Shown one piece after another: positions 41,049 to 49,247 of a DNA stretch of 64,000 nucleotides. Below the pieces are notes generated by a model. It had not been told where the DNA came from. It was given only the letters and a program-made list of their open reading frames with translations, and did not search any database. This stretch comes from Caproiciproducens sp. NJN-50 (GTDB lineage Bacteria; Bacillota; Clostridia; Oscillospirales; Acutalibacteraceae). The stretch's first letter is position 1, and every line of letters begins with the position of its first letter. The stretch covers positions 1,736,001-1,800,000 of the forward strand of contig NZ_CP035283.1 in assembly GCF_004103755.1 (NCBI RefSeq), in the 5' to 3' direction. Made by a program: the position numbers and the translations under genes.

Positions 41049-42251
41049 ATGTATAGTGTCAGACAGGTAACGGATGATTTGTACTGGGTCGGCGCCAATG
41101 ACCATCGGCTTGCGCTCTTCGAGAACATCTTTCCCATCCCGGACGGCGTTTCGTATAACTCCTATCTGCTTCTCGATGAACAAACGGTTTTGTTCGATAC
41201 GGTTGACTGGTCGGCATGCCGGCAGCTCCTGCAGAATGTGGAGCACGTCCTGAACGGCAGGCCGCTGAACTATCTGGTCATCAACCATATGGAGCCGGAC
41301 CACGGCGCTTCCATCGAAGAAATACTTCTTCGTTACCCGAAAGTCAAAATCATCACCACGGAAAAGGCCGTCATGCTGATGCACCAGTTCGGGTTCCACG
41401 TGGACGGACACACGGAAACGGTCAAGGAAGGCGACACAAAATCCTTCGGCAAGCACACGGTCGCGTTTGTCGCCGCACCGATGGTGCACTGGCCGGAAGC
41501 CATGGTGACTTTCGACGCCACCAGCGGCGTTCTGTTCTCCGCGGACGCCTTCGGCTCCTTCAAGGCGCTGGACGGCAAGCTGTTCAGCGACGAGGTCAAT
41601 TTCGACCGCGACTGGATTGACGAAGCCAGAAGGTACTTCACCAACATCGTCGGCAAATACGGCCCGTTTGTCCAGGCATTGCTGAAAAAGGCTTCCACAA
41701 TCGAAATCAAAACCATTTGCCCGCTTCACGGCCTGATCTGGCGCTCGAATCTCGGCTATTTCCTGGACAAATACGACAAATGGAGCAGATATGAGCCGGA
41801 GGAAAAGGGCGTCATGATCGTCTACGCCTCCATGTACGGAAACACGGAGAGCGCGGTCGACGCGCTGGCCGGCAAAATCGTGGAAAAAGGCATGCCGAAT
41901 GTCGTGATGTACGATGTCTCCAAAACCGACGTATCCTATCTGATCTCGGAAGCATTCCGCCTCAGCCACCTTGTTCTGGCGTCGGTTACGTACAATCTGG
42001 GCATTTATCCGCCAATGAAAAACTTTATGATGGACATGAAAGCATTAAATGTTCAGAATCGAACCGTCGCCATTGTTGAAAACGGTTCGTGGGCCTGCAA
42101 ATCCGGCACGCTGATGCGCGAATTCCTGGAAAACGAAATGAAAGAGATCAACGTCTTGGACGACAAACTGACGCTCAACTCTTCCATGAACGAAGACAAT
42201 CTTCCAGACCTGGATGCACTGGCCGAAAGCATCGTGCAATCCATGAAATAA
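41049..42251 (+). CDS. fprA: Flavodiiron protein FprA (O2/NO reductase)
   Basis: A 400-residue A-type flavoprotein. The N-terminal metallo-beta-lactamase-like domain holds a complete diiron site: H80-x-E82-x-D84 (in NHMEPDHGAS, with H85), H147 (MVHW), D166 (SADAFGS) and H227 (CPLHGLIWR). The C-terminal flavodoxin domain (from about 255) has the FMN loop IVYASMYGNTESAV. The family reduces O2 to water or NO to N2O, with rubredoxin as electron donor. The rubredoxin domain of the gene just upstream, 56 bases before, is its obvious partner. A GGGGG site precedes ATG 41049. A terminator follows. Confidence 0.97.
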   Translation: MYSVRQVTDDLYWVGANDHRLALFENIFPIPDGVSYNSYLLLDEQTVLFDTVDWSACRQLLQNVEHVLNGRPLNYLVINHMEPDHGASIEEILLRYPKVKIITTEKAVMLMHQFGFHVDGHTETVKEGDTKSFGKHTVAFVAAPMVHWPEAMVTFDATSGVLFSADAFGSFKALDGKLFSDEVNFDRDWIDEARRYFTNIVGKYGPFVQALLKKASTIEIKTICPLHGLIWRSNLGYFLDKYDKWSRYEPEEKGVMIVYASMYGNTESAVDALAGKIVEKGMPNVVMYDVSKTDVSYLISEAFRLSHLVLASVTYNLGIYPPMKNFMMDMKALNVQNRTVAIVENGSWACKSGTLMREFLENEMKEINVLDDKLTLNSSMNEDNLPDLDALAESIVQSMK

Positions 42252-42306
42252 GCTTCCAAAGAAAAGTGCCGTTTGCAAAACAGCCTCACTGAAAAGCAAC
42301 ACACAA

Positions 42307-42353
42307 AAATGCGTCTTGAGCCGGCCTTATTGCCGTTTCAAGACGCATTTCCT
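42307..42353 (+). terminator. Terminator after fprA
   Basis: Perfect 13-bp stem AAATGCGTCTTGA (42307-42319) with TCAAGACGCATTT (42338-42350), loop of 18 bases. Confidence 0.83.
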
Positions 42354-42445
42354 TATCTTGGGACTAATATTAAAATATAATGCAAATCATACAACGGCTC
42401 CTTACGTTTCTTCCGTGCCGCCTGGATGGTCCGGCTTGTTCCGAA

Positions 42446-42474
42446 GAGAAAAACCGCCCCCAAAAAGGGACGGT
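42446..42474 (-). terminator. Terminator of pyrG
   Basis: On the minus strand ACCGTCCC pairs with GGGGCGGT with a bulge, then TTTTTCTCTT. It lies just after the pyrG stop at 42483. Confidence 0.7.
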
Positions 42475-42482
42475 GTAATGCC

Positions 42483-44114
42483 TTATTCTGGGATCTTCAA
42501 CTGTTCATCCCGGCTTGAATGGTATTCCTTGGCAGCGCCGATCAGTCCCTGAAACAGTGGATGCGGGCGGTTCGGGCGGGACCTGAGCTCCGGATGGAAC
42601 TGGGACCCCACAAACCAGGGATGATCCGGCAGCTCCATCATCTCTACAATGCGGTCGTCGGGAGATCTTCCGCAAAAAACGACGCCCGCTTTTTCAAACC
42701 GCTCCCTGTAATCGTTGTTGACCTCAAAGCGGTGGCGGTGGCGTTCATAAATCAGAGGGGCGCCTCCGTACATCCGGTATGCTTTTGTGCCCTGCACCAG
42801 TTTGCAGGGATATTTTCCTAAACGCATGGTGCCGCCGAGCTGAACCACATCCTTCTGTTCCGGCATCAGATCGATGACATGATTGTTGCTCTGCGGATCG
42901 AATTCCGCGGAATTGGCGTCCGTCAAACCAAGAACAAAACGCGCGTATTCCACGAGGGCAAGCTGCATGCCAAGGCAAATGCCCAAAAACGGAATGCCGT
43001 TCACACGCGCATAATGAATCGCCGTAATTTTGCCCTCGATCCCTCTCTGCCCAAAACCGCCGGGAACCAGGACACCATCCACATCCGCAAGAATTTCCGA
43101 GACATTCTCCTCATTGATCGATTCGGAATCGACCCATTTGATGTCCACTTTCACTTTATTGCCGAATCCGCCGTGAGTCAGCGCTTCGGCGACGCTGAGA
43201 TAAGCGTCGTGAAGCTCGATATACTTGCCGACCAGCGCGATCGTCACGCTGTCGGTCAGCGACATGGCCGTATTGACCATGGAAATCCATTCAGACAGGT
43301 CGGGACCCGGCGTGTCAAGGCCAAAGTGTTTGCAGACAATATCGTCCAGACGCTCTTCGCGCAGGGCAAGCGGAATCGAATATAAAAGAGGCAGGTCAAG
43401 GTTTTCAATCACGCAGTTTTCGGCAACATTGCAGAACAGGGCGATTTTTTTCCTGATTTCCGCCCCGATTTCCTTTTCGGACCGCAAAACGATAATGTCC
43501 GGCTGGATTCCGATGGAGAGCAGTTCCTTCACGCTGTGCTGGGTCGGTTTGGACTTATGTTCATGGGAACATGCAAGATAAGGAACCAGCGTAACGTGAA
43601 TAAACAGGCAGTTGGAACGTCCGACTTCCGTGGCGAACTGGCGGATGGCTTCTAAAAACGGCTGGCTTTCAATATCCCCCACCGTTCCGCCGACCTCGAT
43701 GATCGCTACGTCCACGTTTTCTTTTCCGGCGTAAATGCGGGATTTGATTTCGTTTGTGATGTGAGGGATAACCTGAACGGTTCCCCCGCCGTAATCGCCG
43801 TTGCGCTCCTTTTGGATCACGCTCCAGTAAACCCGCCCTGCCGTCACATTGCTGTTCTGGGTCAGATTTTCATCAATAAAACGCTCGTAATGCCCTAAGT
43901 CAAGGTCGGTTTCAGCGCCGTCGTCAGTAACAAAAACCTCGCCGTGCTGAAACGGATTCATGGTCCCCGGATCGACGTTCAAATAGGGATCAAACTTCTG
44001 CATCGTGATCCTGAGACCTCTGGATTTCAGCAGCCGCCCAAGGGACGCCGCCGTAATCCCCTTTCCCAAACCGGAAACCACGCCGCCTGTTACAAATACA
44101 TATTTCGCTGACAT
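42483..44114 (-). CDS. pyrG: CTP synthase
   Basis: A 543-residue enzyme: UTP + ATP + Gln to CTP. The synthetase domain opens YVFVTGGVVSGLGKGITAAS (P-loop); the glutamine amidotransferase domain has GGFGQRGIEGK, the nucleophile elbow FLGICLGMQLA and the late FVGSQFHPEL with the catalytic His. ATG 44114 is used because GGAGG is five bases upstream; the five codons before it contain that site. Monocistronic, with its own terminator. Confidence 0.97.
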   Translation of the reverse strand: MSAKYVFVTGGVVSGLGKGITAASLGRLLKSRGLRITMQKFDPYLNVDPGTMNPFQHGEVFVTDDGAETDLDLGHYERFIDENLTQNSNVTAGRVYWSVIQKERNGDYGGGTVQVIPHITNEIKSRIYAGKENVDVAIIEVGGTVGDIESQPFLEAIRQFATEVGRSNCLFIHVTLVPYLACSHEHKSKPTQHSVKELLSIGIQPDIIVLRSEKEIGAEIRKKIALFCNVAENCVIENLDLPLLYSIPLALREERLDDIVCKHFGLDTPGPDLSEWISMVNTAMSLTDSVTIALVGKYIELHDAYLSVAEALTHGGFGNKVKVDIKWVDSESINEENVSEILADVDGVLVPGGFGQRGIEGKITAIHYARVNGIPFLGICLGMQLALVEYARFVLGLTDANSAEFDPQSNNHVIDLMPEQKDVVQLGGTMRLGKYPCKLVQGTKAYRMYGGAPLIYERHRHRFEVNNDYRERFEKAGVVFCGRSPDDRIVEMMELPDHPWFVGSQFHPELRSRPNRPHPLFQGLIGAAKEYHSSRDEQLKIPE

Positions 44115-44228
44115 ATTGCCCTCCATCATCTATCTTTATTATTTCATTCTATTGCCGCATCAAACAATACAAAATGATATCGCCCACTGTTCAGCTTTTC
44201 AACGGGCGATAGAAATGAATTTATCAAA

Positions 44229-44783
44229 TTAATGTACAACGGTGAACAGACTCCCAATCAGCGGCAGGGGTTCCCTTTTCCCCTGTGCTGCGTGAACCAC
44301 CCCTATGATCATATAAGATACGATCAGACACCATCCCGTAAACGACAGCAGCCCGCCGATCGCCGTTCCCATCCAGGACAGGACCCCGATTCCGCCGAAA
44401 ACAAAACCGAAAATTCCCTCTATCATTGCTTTCGCAATCGCCAGTGAGAACATAAGCGCAAATTCAAAAATACTGAGGATGATTCCCTGATTGACGTGAA
44501 AGACAACATTCCGGTTTTCACGGTCGGCCAACAGCCCTACAAGCCACAGAATTCCAATGTAGGAAAGGATGGCGAATGCTTTTTCGTCGCTGGGAGGCAA
44601 GGGGCCGGCCTTTGGATCCCTTCTCTGCCAATCCTGCGGCGCGCCCATGTAAGGGCCCCGGTAGGTTCGTCTCCAGTCATATCCGCCGCCGGGGTAAGGC
44701 TGCCCGCAGCCCGGCTGCCTTTGTTCGGTTGGTGCCTCATTTTGTTCGTTCTGATTCTTTTCATCCATAGCGGAACTGTTCAC
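44229..44783 (-). CDS. DUF4870 domain-containing membrane protein
   Basis: A 184-residue protein: about 65 residues of Gln/Pro/Gly-rich cytosolic N-terminus, then DEKAFAILSYIGILWLVGLL, NVVFHVNQGIILSIFEFALMFS and two further hydrophobic helices, matching DUF4870 (TM2-like; the HxNQG motif is diagnostic). Function unknown. GTG 44783 overlaps the stop of the cyclophilin (GTGA), so the two are coupled; an ATG five codons downstream is an alternative start. Confidence 0.8.
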   Translation of the reverse strand: MNSSAMDEKNQNEQNEAPTEQRQPGCGQPYPGGGYDWRRTYRGPYMGAPQDWQRRDPKAGPLPPSDEKAFAILSYIGILWLVGLLADRENRNVVFHVNQGIILSIFEFALMFSLAIAKAMIEGIFGFVFGGIGVLSWMGTAIGGLLSFTGWCLIVSYMIIGVVHAAQGKREPLPLIGSLFTVVH

Positions 44784-45586
44784 CCCTCATATTTGACGAT
44801 TTCCGCTTTTTGAATGGTAACGGTTTCCGTGGGCTTGTCCTGACCGTCCGTGGAAACCGCGGCGATCTTGTCGACCGCATCCATGCCGTCGAAAACCTGG
44901 CCGAATACAGTGTACCCCTGTTCAACCACATTATAGTAACCGTCCAGCGCGGGATTTCCTCCGTATTTTGCGTAGGCATCCTTATATTCCTGCGTCACCT
45001 TGCTCATATCGACCCAATTTGTACCGTATTGGGAAAGAAACGCTTCCTGATTCTGCTGGTACGCCTCATAGGCTTTCTGATAATTATCCCAGCCGGAAAA
45101 TGCGGAAGCGGGCGCCTGATTGATGAAAAACTGGCTGCCGTTCGTGTCTTTTCCGGAGTTCGCCATCGCCAAGGCTCCGCGAAAATTCAGCAGGTTGCCG
45201 TTAAATTCATCCGCGAATTTCTTGCCCCAAATGCTTTCTCCACCGGTTCCGTTGCCGTTCGGGTCGCCGGTTTGGATCATAAAGTTCTGAATCACTCTGT
45301 GGAATATAAGATTGTTGTAATAACCCTTTTGGACCAGCCCCTTGAAATTTTCGACGGCTTTCGGCGCGGCATCCGGAAACAACCGGATTCGGATGGTTCC
45401 CATGCTGGTTGTCAGGGCTGCGATTTCCTCGCCTTTCTGCGGGAGTTCCATCTGATAACCGATCTTTTTCCCGTCATCGGGGCGAAGGCGGTTATCCGAA
45501 GCGGAGGACGCATTTCCGGAACAAGCCGTTAAAAAAAGCAGTAAGGCACCGAGGCCGATTGATAAAATGCGATTTCTTTTTTCCAT
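44780..45586 (-). CDS. Peptidyl-prolyl cis-trans isomerase lipoprotein (cyclophilin type)
   Basis: A 268-residue lipoprotein with signal ILSIGLGALLLFLTAC (lipobox LTAC, Cys about 23) and a cyclophilin domain: IRIRLFPDAAPKAVENFKGL, NLIFHRVIQNFMIQTGDPNG, ALAMANSGKDTNGSQFFI and the last part VFGQVFDGMDAVDKI. An insertion of about 45 residues rich in Gln/Tyr (KAYEAYQQNQ...) splits the domain after the FFI strand, as in several Clostridial cyclophilins. Likely folds proteins outside the membrane. ATG 45586 has AAGGA nine bases upstream; ATG 45592 is too near. Confidence 0.93.
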   Translation of the reverse strand: MEKRNRILSIGLGALLLFLTACSGNASSASDNRLRPDDGKKIGYQMELPQKGEEIAALTTSMGTIRIRLFPDAAPKAVENFKGLVQKGYYNNLIFHRVIQNFMIQTGDPNGNGTGGESIWGKKFADEFNGNLLNFRGALAMANSGKDTNGSQFFINQAPASAFSGWDNYQKAYEAYQQNQEAFLSQYGTNWVDMSKVTQEYKDAYAKYGGNPALDGYYNVVEQGYTVFGQVFDGMDAVDKIAAVSTDGQDKPTETVTIQKAEIVKYEG

Positions 45587-45748
45587 TATCATAAATCCTT
45601 CCGAAATCACTATCTTGTCTATTTTATAATAGAACCGGCGCAGAATCAAGTATAGAAAGAATTTTTTACAATTTAATAATTATTTTAAGACGTATGACCC
45701 ATAAAAACAGCGCATATAGATAATCGAAGAAAAAAAGGAGGGAAAAAA

Positions 45749-46684
45749 ATGTTTGAGTACTATCCGGAAGGTTGGATGATCGACACACCCGAAAACCGCG
45801 CGGCAACACAAAGTATCTCCGCGGTCAACGACGCCTGCCGGGATGGCCAGATTTTGGAGGGACGTGCGCTGGTCTGTGACGGTTCACATAATCTGCTGGT
45901 AGACCTGGGATGCATGAAGGGAATGATTCCCCGCGAAGAAGGAGCCCTCGGAATTCGGGAGGGCACGACGCGGGATATTGCGATTATTTCCAGGGTCAAT
46001 CGCCCTGTCTGCTTTCTTGTAACCGGCTTTGAAAAAAAAACCGACGGAAACATTACGGCAATCCTTTCCCGGAGGGCAGCCCAGGAAAAATGCATGAAAG
46101 AGCACATTTCCAAACTGGTCCCCGGGGATGTGATCGACGCCCGGATCACCCACCTTGAAAACTTCGGCGCTTTCGCGGATATCGGCTGCGGAATCGTCGC
46201 CCTTCTCCCGATCGACGCGATCTCCGTGTCGCGTATCGATCATCCGCGCGAGCGCTTTACGGTCGGCATGGACATCCGCACGGTGATTAAATCCGTGGAA
46301 AGCAATCGGATCACTTTAAGCCACAAGGAGCTTCTGGGGACCTGGGAAGAAAATGTCGCCATGTTTTCCGCCGGGGAAACGGTCGCCGGGATTGTCCGCT
46401 CCGTGGAGCCCTATGGCATTTTCGTCGAGCTCTCTCCGAATCTTGCCGGGCTGGCCGAGACGAAGGAAGACGTTTTTTCCGGCCAGCAGGCGAGTGTTTA
46501 CATAAAAAGCATTCTTCCGGCCCGCATGAAAGTAAAGCTGGTGATCATCGACACGTTCGATTTTTCCTATCGGCCCGCAGCTCCCAAATACTTTTTCAGC
46601 GGAAATCATATGGACCGCTTTGTCTACTCCCCTCCCGGAAGCGAAAAGGAGATTGCGACGGATTTTAAGGAGCACGGCCCATAA
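45749..46684 (+). CDS. S1 RNA-binding domain protein (intact paralogue)
   Basis: A 311-residue cytosolic protein with S1/OB modules: ILEGRALVCDGSHNLLVDL (about 37-55), GDVIDARITHLENFGAFADIG (about 125-145) and AGETVAGIVRSVEPYGIFVEL (about 208-228), each carrying the glycine-aromatic pattern of RNA-binding S1 domains. It resembles the small ribosomal-protein-S1-like proteins of Clostridia, but is much shorter than RpsA, so a specific role cannot be named. Strong AAAGGAGGG precedes ATG 45749. A degraded copy lies at 37729-38267. Confidence 0.83.
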   Translation: MFEYYPEGWMIDTPENRAATQSISAVNDACRDGQILEGRALVCDGSHNLLVDLGCMKGMIPREEGALGIREGTTRDIAIISRVNRPVCFLVTGFEKKTDGNITAILSRRAAQEKCMKEHISKLVPGDVIDARITHLENFGAFADIGCGIVALLPIDAISVSRIDHPRERFTVGMDIRTVIKSVESNRITLSHKELLGTWEENVAMFSAGETVAGIVRSVEPYGIFVELSPNLAGLAETKEDVFSGQQASVYIKSILPARMKVKLVIIDTFDFSYRPAAPKYFFSGNHMDRFVYSPPGSEKEIATDFKEHGP

Positions 46685-46699
46685 CTCAGCAGATGCAAA

Positions 46700-46744
46700 A
46701 ACGGCGGACTGCCCTGTGAAGTGACGGGCGGTCCGCCGTTTTTC
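46700..46744. terminator. Bidirectional terminator after the S1 gene
   Basis: 15-bp stem AACGGCGGACTGCCC (46700-46714) with GGGCGGTCCGCCGTT (46726-46740), one G-T pair, then TTTCT. It abuts the stop of the convergent gene at 46744. Confidence 0.9.
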
Positions 46745-47403
46745 TATATTTCCGTTTTCCTTTTTTGCAGTTTTAAAATATAGGATTCAAGCAGTTCCTT
46801 GAAAATTCCGTTCCATTGTATTTTTCCCGTGGGATCCCTATACTTGATCGGATCATAATAAGGGCTGCCGCGCTGCTGAAGAAGAAAATTCAGAGTCTCC
46901 GTCCTCCCCCGGAAGCGGAGAAGCACTTCAGCGGCCTTGATGACGGCCATAGCGTTATACGGCACCAGCTCGTAAGCACGCAGGTAATTAGAGTAAGACT
47001 CCCTCAGTTCCCCGATCTCTTCCTGCGCCTTCGCAAGATCAATCAACACGCCGGCCCGCCTGGATTCCCCGTAATCCACCTGGATTCCTTCGACCATTTC
47101 CATCCTTCCGGAAAGGTCTTCCCAGCCGTCGCTTTCCAGATAACGCTCCGCAAATTGAATCGTCTGCCTGCAGTAGTTTTTTCCAAGCCAGCTGTACGCC
47201 TTTTCGCACAGATACAGTTCCATCGGCCCGGCCGGCTTCCCGCACAGTTCGATAATCCTCAGAAAAAGCTCTTCATGGCCGCCCGCCACGTTCTGAATCT
47301 GGCCGGCCTCCTTTTCCAGCTTCGGGTCATGAGGGACAGGCTCGCCCAACAGATAGAGCAGCGCGGCCGCGAGTTCAGGATTTTTGTTATTATCGTTTTG
47401 CAT
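46744..47403 (-). CDS. TPR-like helical protein of unknown function
   Basis: A 219-residue soluble protein, mostly helical. One clear TPR-like pair is AGVLIDLAKAQEEIGELRESYSNYLRAYELVPYN (split; about 117-150), with ELYLCEKAYSWLGKNYCRQTIQFAERYL before it. No catalytic motif is visible. It overlaps the end of mcsB by 14 bases, so it is translated with mcsB, and may be an adaptor linked to the McsA/McsB pair. The overlap is well supported; the role is not. Confidence 0.75.
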   Translation of the reverse strand: MQNDNNKNPELAAALLYLLGEPVPHDPKLEKEAGQIQNVAGGHEELFLRIIELCGKPAGPMELYLCEKAYSWLGKNYCRQTIQFAERYLESDGWEDLSGRMEMVEGIQVDYGESRRAGVLIDLAKAQEEIGELRESYSNYLRAYELVPYNAMAVIKAAEVLLRFRGRTETLNFLLQQRGSPYYDPIKYRDPTGKIQWNGIFKELLESYILKLQKRKTEI

Positions 47404-48439
47404 TAAAATCCTCCGTTCCTTGTTTCAAACCCTCGCGTATCATACGCGCGCGGAGTTTCTGGCGTTCTTCTTCGGTGAGAGCCTCGCCGTTTTCAAAAAC
47501 CAAAGTTGCCGGCTGGGCTTTGCAGATCATTGTATCCATTTCGCAAACGTCGATTCCTCCGATCAGCCCCGCAGAAATTCCAAGCCGCACGGAACTGGCC
47601 CGCCGCAAAAATTCATCAAAGGATAGCAACCTGGCCTTCTGCAGAATCCCAAGGTCGCGAAGAATCGTATCCTGCACAGAAAGCTGACAGATCAAAGCGT
47701 CTCTTATTTCGTGTTCACGGGCAATAAGCTGACCGGCCATGCTGAAAAGGTTTGTCAAAGCCTCCTGTTCCGAAAGGCCCATGGTGACCTGATTGGAAAG
47801 ATGGAAAAACGCCCCTCTCGGGTTCGGTCCAGGCCCGTATGCTCCCCGCAGCGTCAGCCCAAGCTTTGAAAGGTTGTTCGCAATCCTTCCAGTGGACCCG
47901 GATTCCATCAAAGCGGGCAGGTGAAGGCGCAGAGTCGCAATCATACCGGTGCCTAAATAGAATGGATTCTGAGACAAATATCCAAGCTGAGAGTCGAAAG
48001 CGAAAGACAGCAGCCTGTCGAGGTATGTGTCCAGCTCATCCGCTGAGAAATAAGCCTTTTTCAGCCGTATTCCCGCAGCCCTGGACTGAATGAGCAGATG
48101 GTCTTCTCCGTTGACGGCCACGGAAAGGGATTCGTCTTTCGATACCATCAGGCCCCGGCCGTGCCTGTCCGTTGCCATCTCGGCACTGATCAGGCCGTTT
48201 TCCGCCAGCGCTACCGCCTGAGCCTCCGACGCAGATTCGAGATCGATCTCGGCAAAATGCGCGTATTCGGAGTCCTGATCCTTTCTAAGCGCCGTCCTGA
48301 TTTTTTCCAGAACGAAGCGCCGGTCCGACATACTCATTCTGGACGGAAACGGAACGCCGGTAAGATTGCGGGCAAGATTGACAAAGGTACCCGTCGAGAC
48401 ATCGGCATCTTTCTCCGTTGTTTCATACCACTTTTTCAT
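47390..48439 (-). CDS. mcsB: McsB-like arginine-kinase homologue with lost catalytic residues
   Basis: A 349-residue full-length homologue of McsB, the kinase that marks proteins with phosphoarginine for ClpCP. The fold is retained (NLARNL, GTGMIATLRLHLPAL, LSNQVTMGLSEQEAL, SVRLGISAGLIGGI), but at places where active McsB has SSRIRLARN, NEEDHIRIQ, SCPTNVGTG and GEGSEA, this protein has TGTFVNLARN, NGEDHLLIQ, QNPFYLGTG and GPGPNP. So the ATP-site arginines, one catalytic Glu, the active-site Cys and the substrate loop are gone. Probably a non-catalytic version. ATG 48439 overlaps the mcsA stop. clpC and ctsR are absent here. Confidence 0.85.
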   Translation of the reverse strand: MKKWYETTEKDADVSTGTFVNLARNLTGVPFPSRMSMSDRRFVLEKIRTALRKDQDSEYAHFAEIDLESASEAQAVALAENGLISAEMATDRHGRGLMVSKDESLSVAVNGEDHLLIQSRAAGIRLKKAYFSADELDTYLDRLLSFAFDSQLGYLSQNPFYLGTGMIATLRLHLPALMESGSTGRIANNLSKLGLTLRGAYGPGPNPRGAFFHLSNQVTMGLSEQEALTNLFSMAGQLIAREHEIRDALICQLSVQDTILRDLGILQKARLLSFDEFLRRASSVRLGISAGLIGGIDVCEMDTMICKAQPATLVFENGEALTEEERQKLRARMIREGLKQGTEDFNAKR

Positions 48440-48927
48440 TGCCCGCCTCCCTCCAGTTTGTGGATTTTATCCCGCAAAGCCGCGGCCTGCTCATAATTTT
48501 CGCTTTGGATCGCTTCGCGGAGCTGCTGGTGCATCACACTCAGCTGAGCCTTCGGAAGGACCTGCGGCAGGTCTCCTCCCGCCGTCTTGCCTCGGTGTGA
48601 AACACTGCCATGTACTTTTCGGAGAAAAGGAGCAAGCTGATTGGCAAAAGTCCGGTAGCATTCCGCACACCCAATCTTCCCGCAGCGTAGAATATCCTGA
48701 AAAGCCGATCCACAGCACGGACAGCGCAGCACTCCGGTACTGTTTTCCCCATCCGGAAAAAAATCATTCAAAGTGCTTTCGTATCCGGACAGCATGACAA
48801 ACAAGAGGTTGGCATATCCCAGTTCACGGGCACATTCCGCGCAGAGCGAATATTCGACCGGTTCTCCGTTTATAATTGCCTTCACCCGGATCACAGACGG
48901 TTTTTTCCCGCACGATTCACACAGCAC
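48436..48927 (-). CDS. mcsA: McsA, zinc-finger activator/adaptor
   Basis: A 163-residue McsA homologue with four CxxC pairs: CESC at the start, CAEC about residue 30, CPCC about 72 and CAEC about 91, all intact for two zinc sites, plus a UVR motif at the end (SVMHQQLREAIQSENYEQAA, then LRDKI). GTG 48927 is preferred because GGAGG is eight bases upstream; the reading from 48936 overlaps that site. In Bacillus it is the second gene of ctsR-mcsA-mcsB-clpC, whose first and last members are missing here. Confidence 0.9.
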   Translation of the reverse strand: MLCESCGKKPSVIRVKAIINGEPVEYSLCAECARELGYANLLFVMLSGYESTLNDFFPDGENSTGVLRCPCCGSAFQDILRCGKIGCAECYRTFANQLAPFLRKVHGSVSHRGKTAGGDLPQVLPKAQLSVMHQQLREAIQSENYEQAAALRDKIHKLEGGGQ

Positions 48928-49046
48928 GCCCAACACCTCCCTGTTTCACAGCGTTTGAATTTTTAAGCGTCCCTCCAAGAAAACTTGTAACACGATTTGT
49001 TCGACTGCAATATTATATACTGTAAACCGAAAGGAGGAAATTAATA

Positions 49047-49208
49047 ATGTGTAACAGTGGTTTCTTTGGTTGCGGTAACAATAGTTGCACCTGGGTTATT
49101 CTTCTGATTATCATTTGGGTCTGCTGTGCCGGCGGGAACAACTGCGGTTGCGGATGTGGCTGCGGCGGTGGCTGCGGTGACAATTGCGGCGGCGGCTGCG
49201 GTTGCTAA
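49047..49208 (+). CDS. Cys/Gly-rich small membrane protein
   Basis: A 53-residue peptide: a short Cys-containing head (MCNSGFFGCGNNSC), one hydrophobic segment (TWVILLIIIWVCCAGG, about 15-30) and a Cys-Gly tail (NNCGCGCGCGGGCGDN, then CGGGCGC) with 13 cysteines in total. AAAGGAGG lies six to seven bases before ATG. Similar short high-Cys proteins in Clostridia are annotated chorion-class HCB-like, with no known role; spore or envelope cross-linking or metal binding are possible but unproven. It is too short for standard gene lists. A terminator follows at once. Confidence 0.82.
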   Translation: MCNSGFFGCGNNSCTWVILLIIIWVCCAGGNNCGCGCGCGGGCGDNCGGGCGC

Positions 49209-49217
49209 GTTCAAAAG

Positions 49218-49246
49218 GGGCTGCGATCTTTGTTCGCAGCCCTCAG
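49218..49246. terminator. Terminator between the Cys-rich gene and the TSCPD gene
   Basis: GGGCTGCGA (49218-49226) pairs with TCGCAGCCC (49234-49242), seven-base loop; the T run is weak on the plus strand and CTTTTG on the minus strand. Confidence 0.72.
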
Positions 49247-49247
49247 C

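Noticed and set aside
44179..44210. ATCGCCC...GGGCGAT hairpin after the DUF4870 gene as terminator
   Set aside because: Stem of seven with a long loop and no T run on the minus strand; too weak to call.
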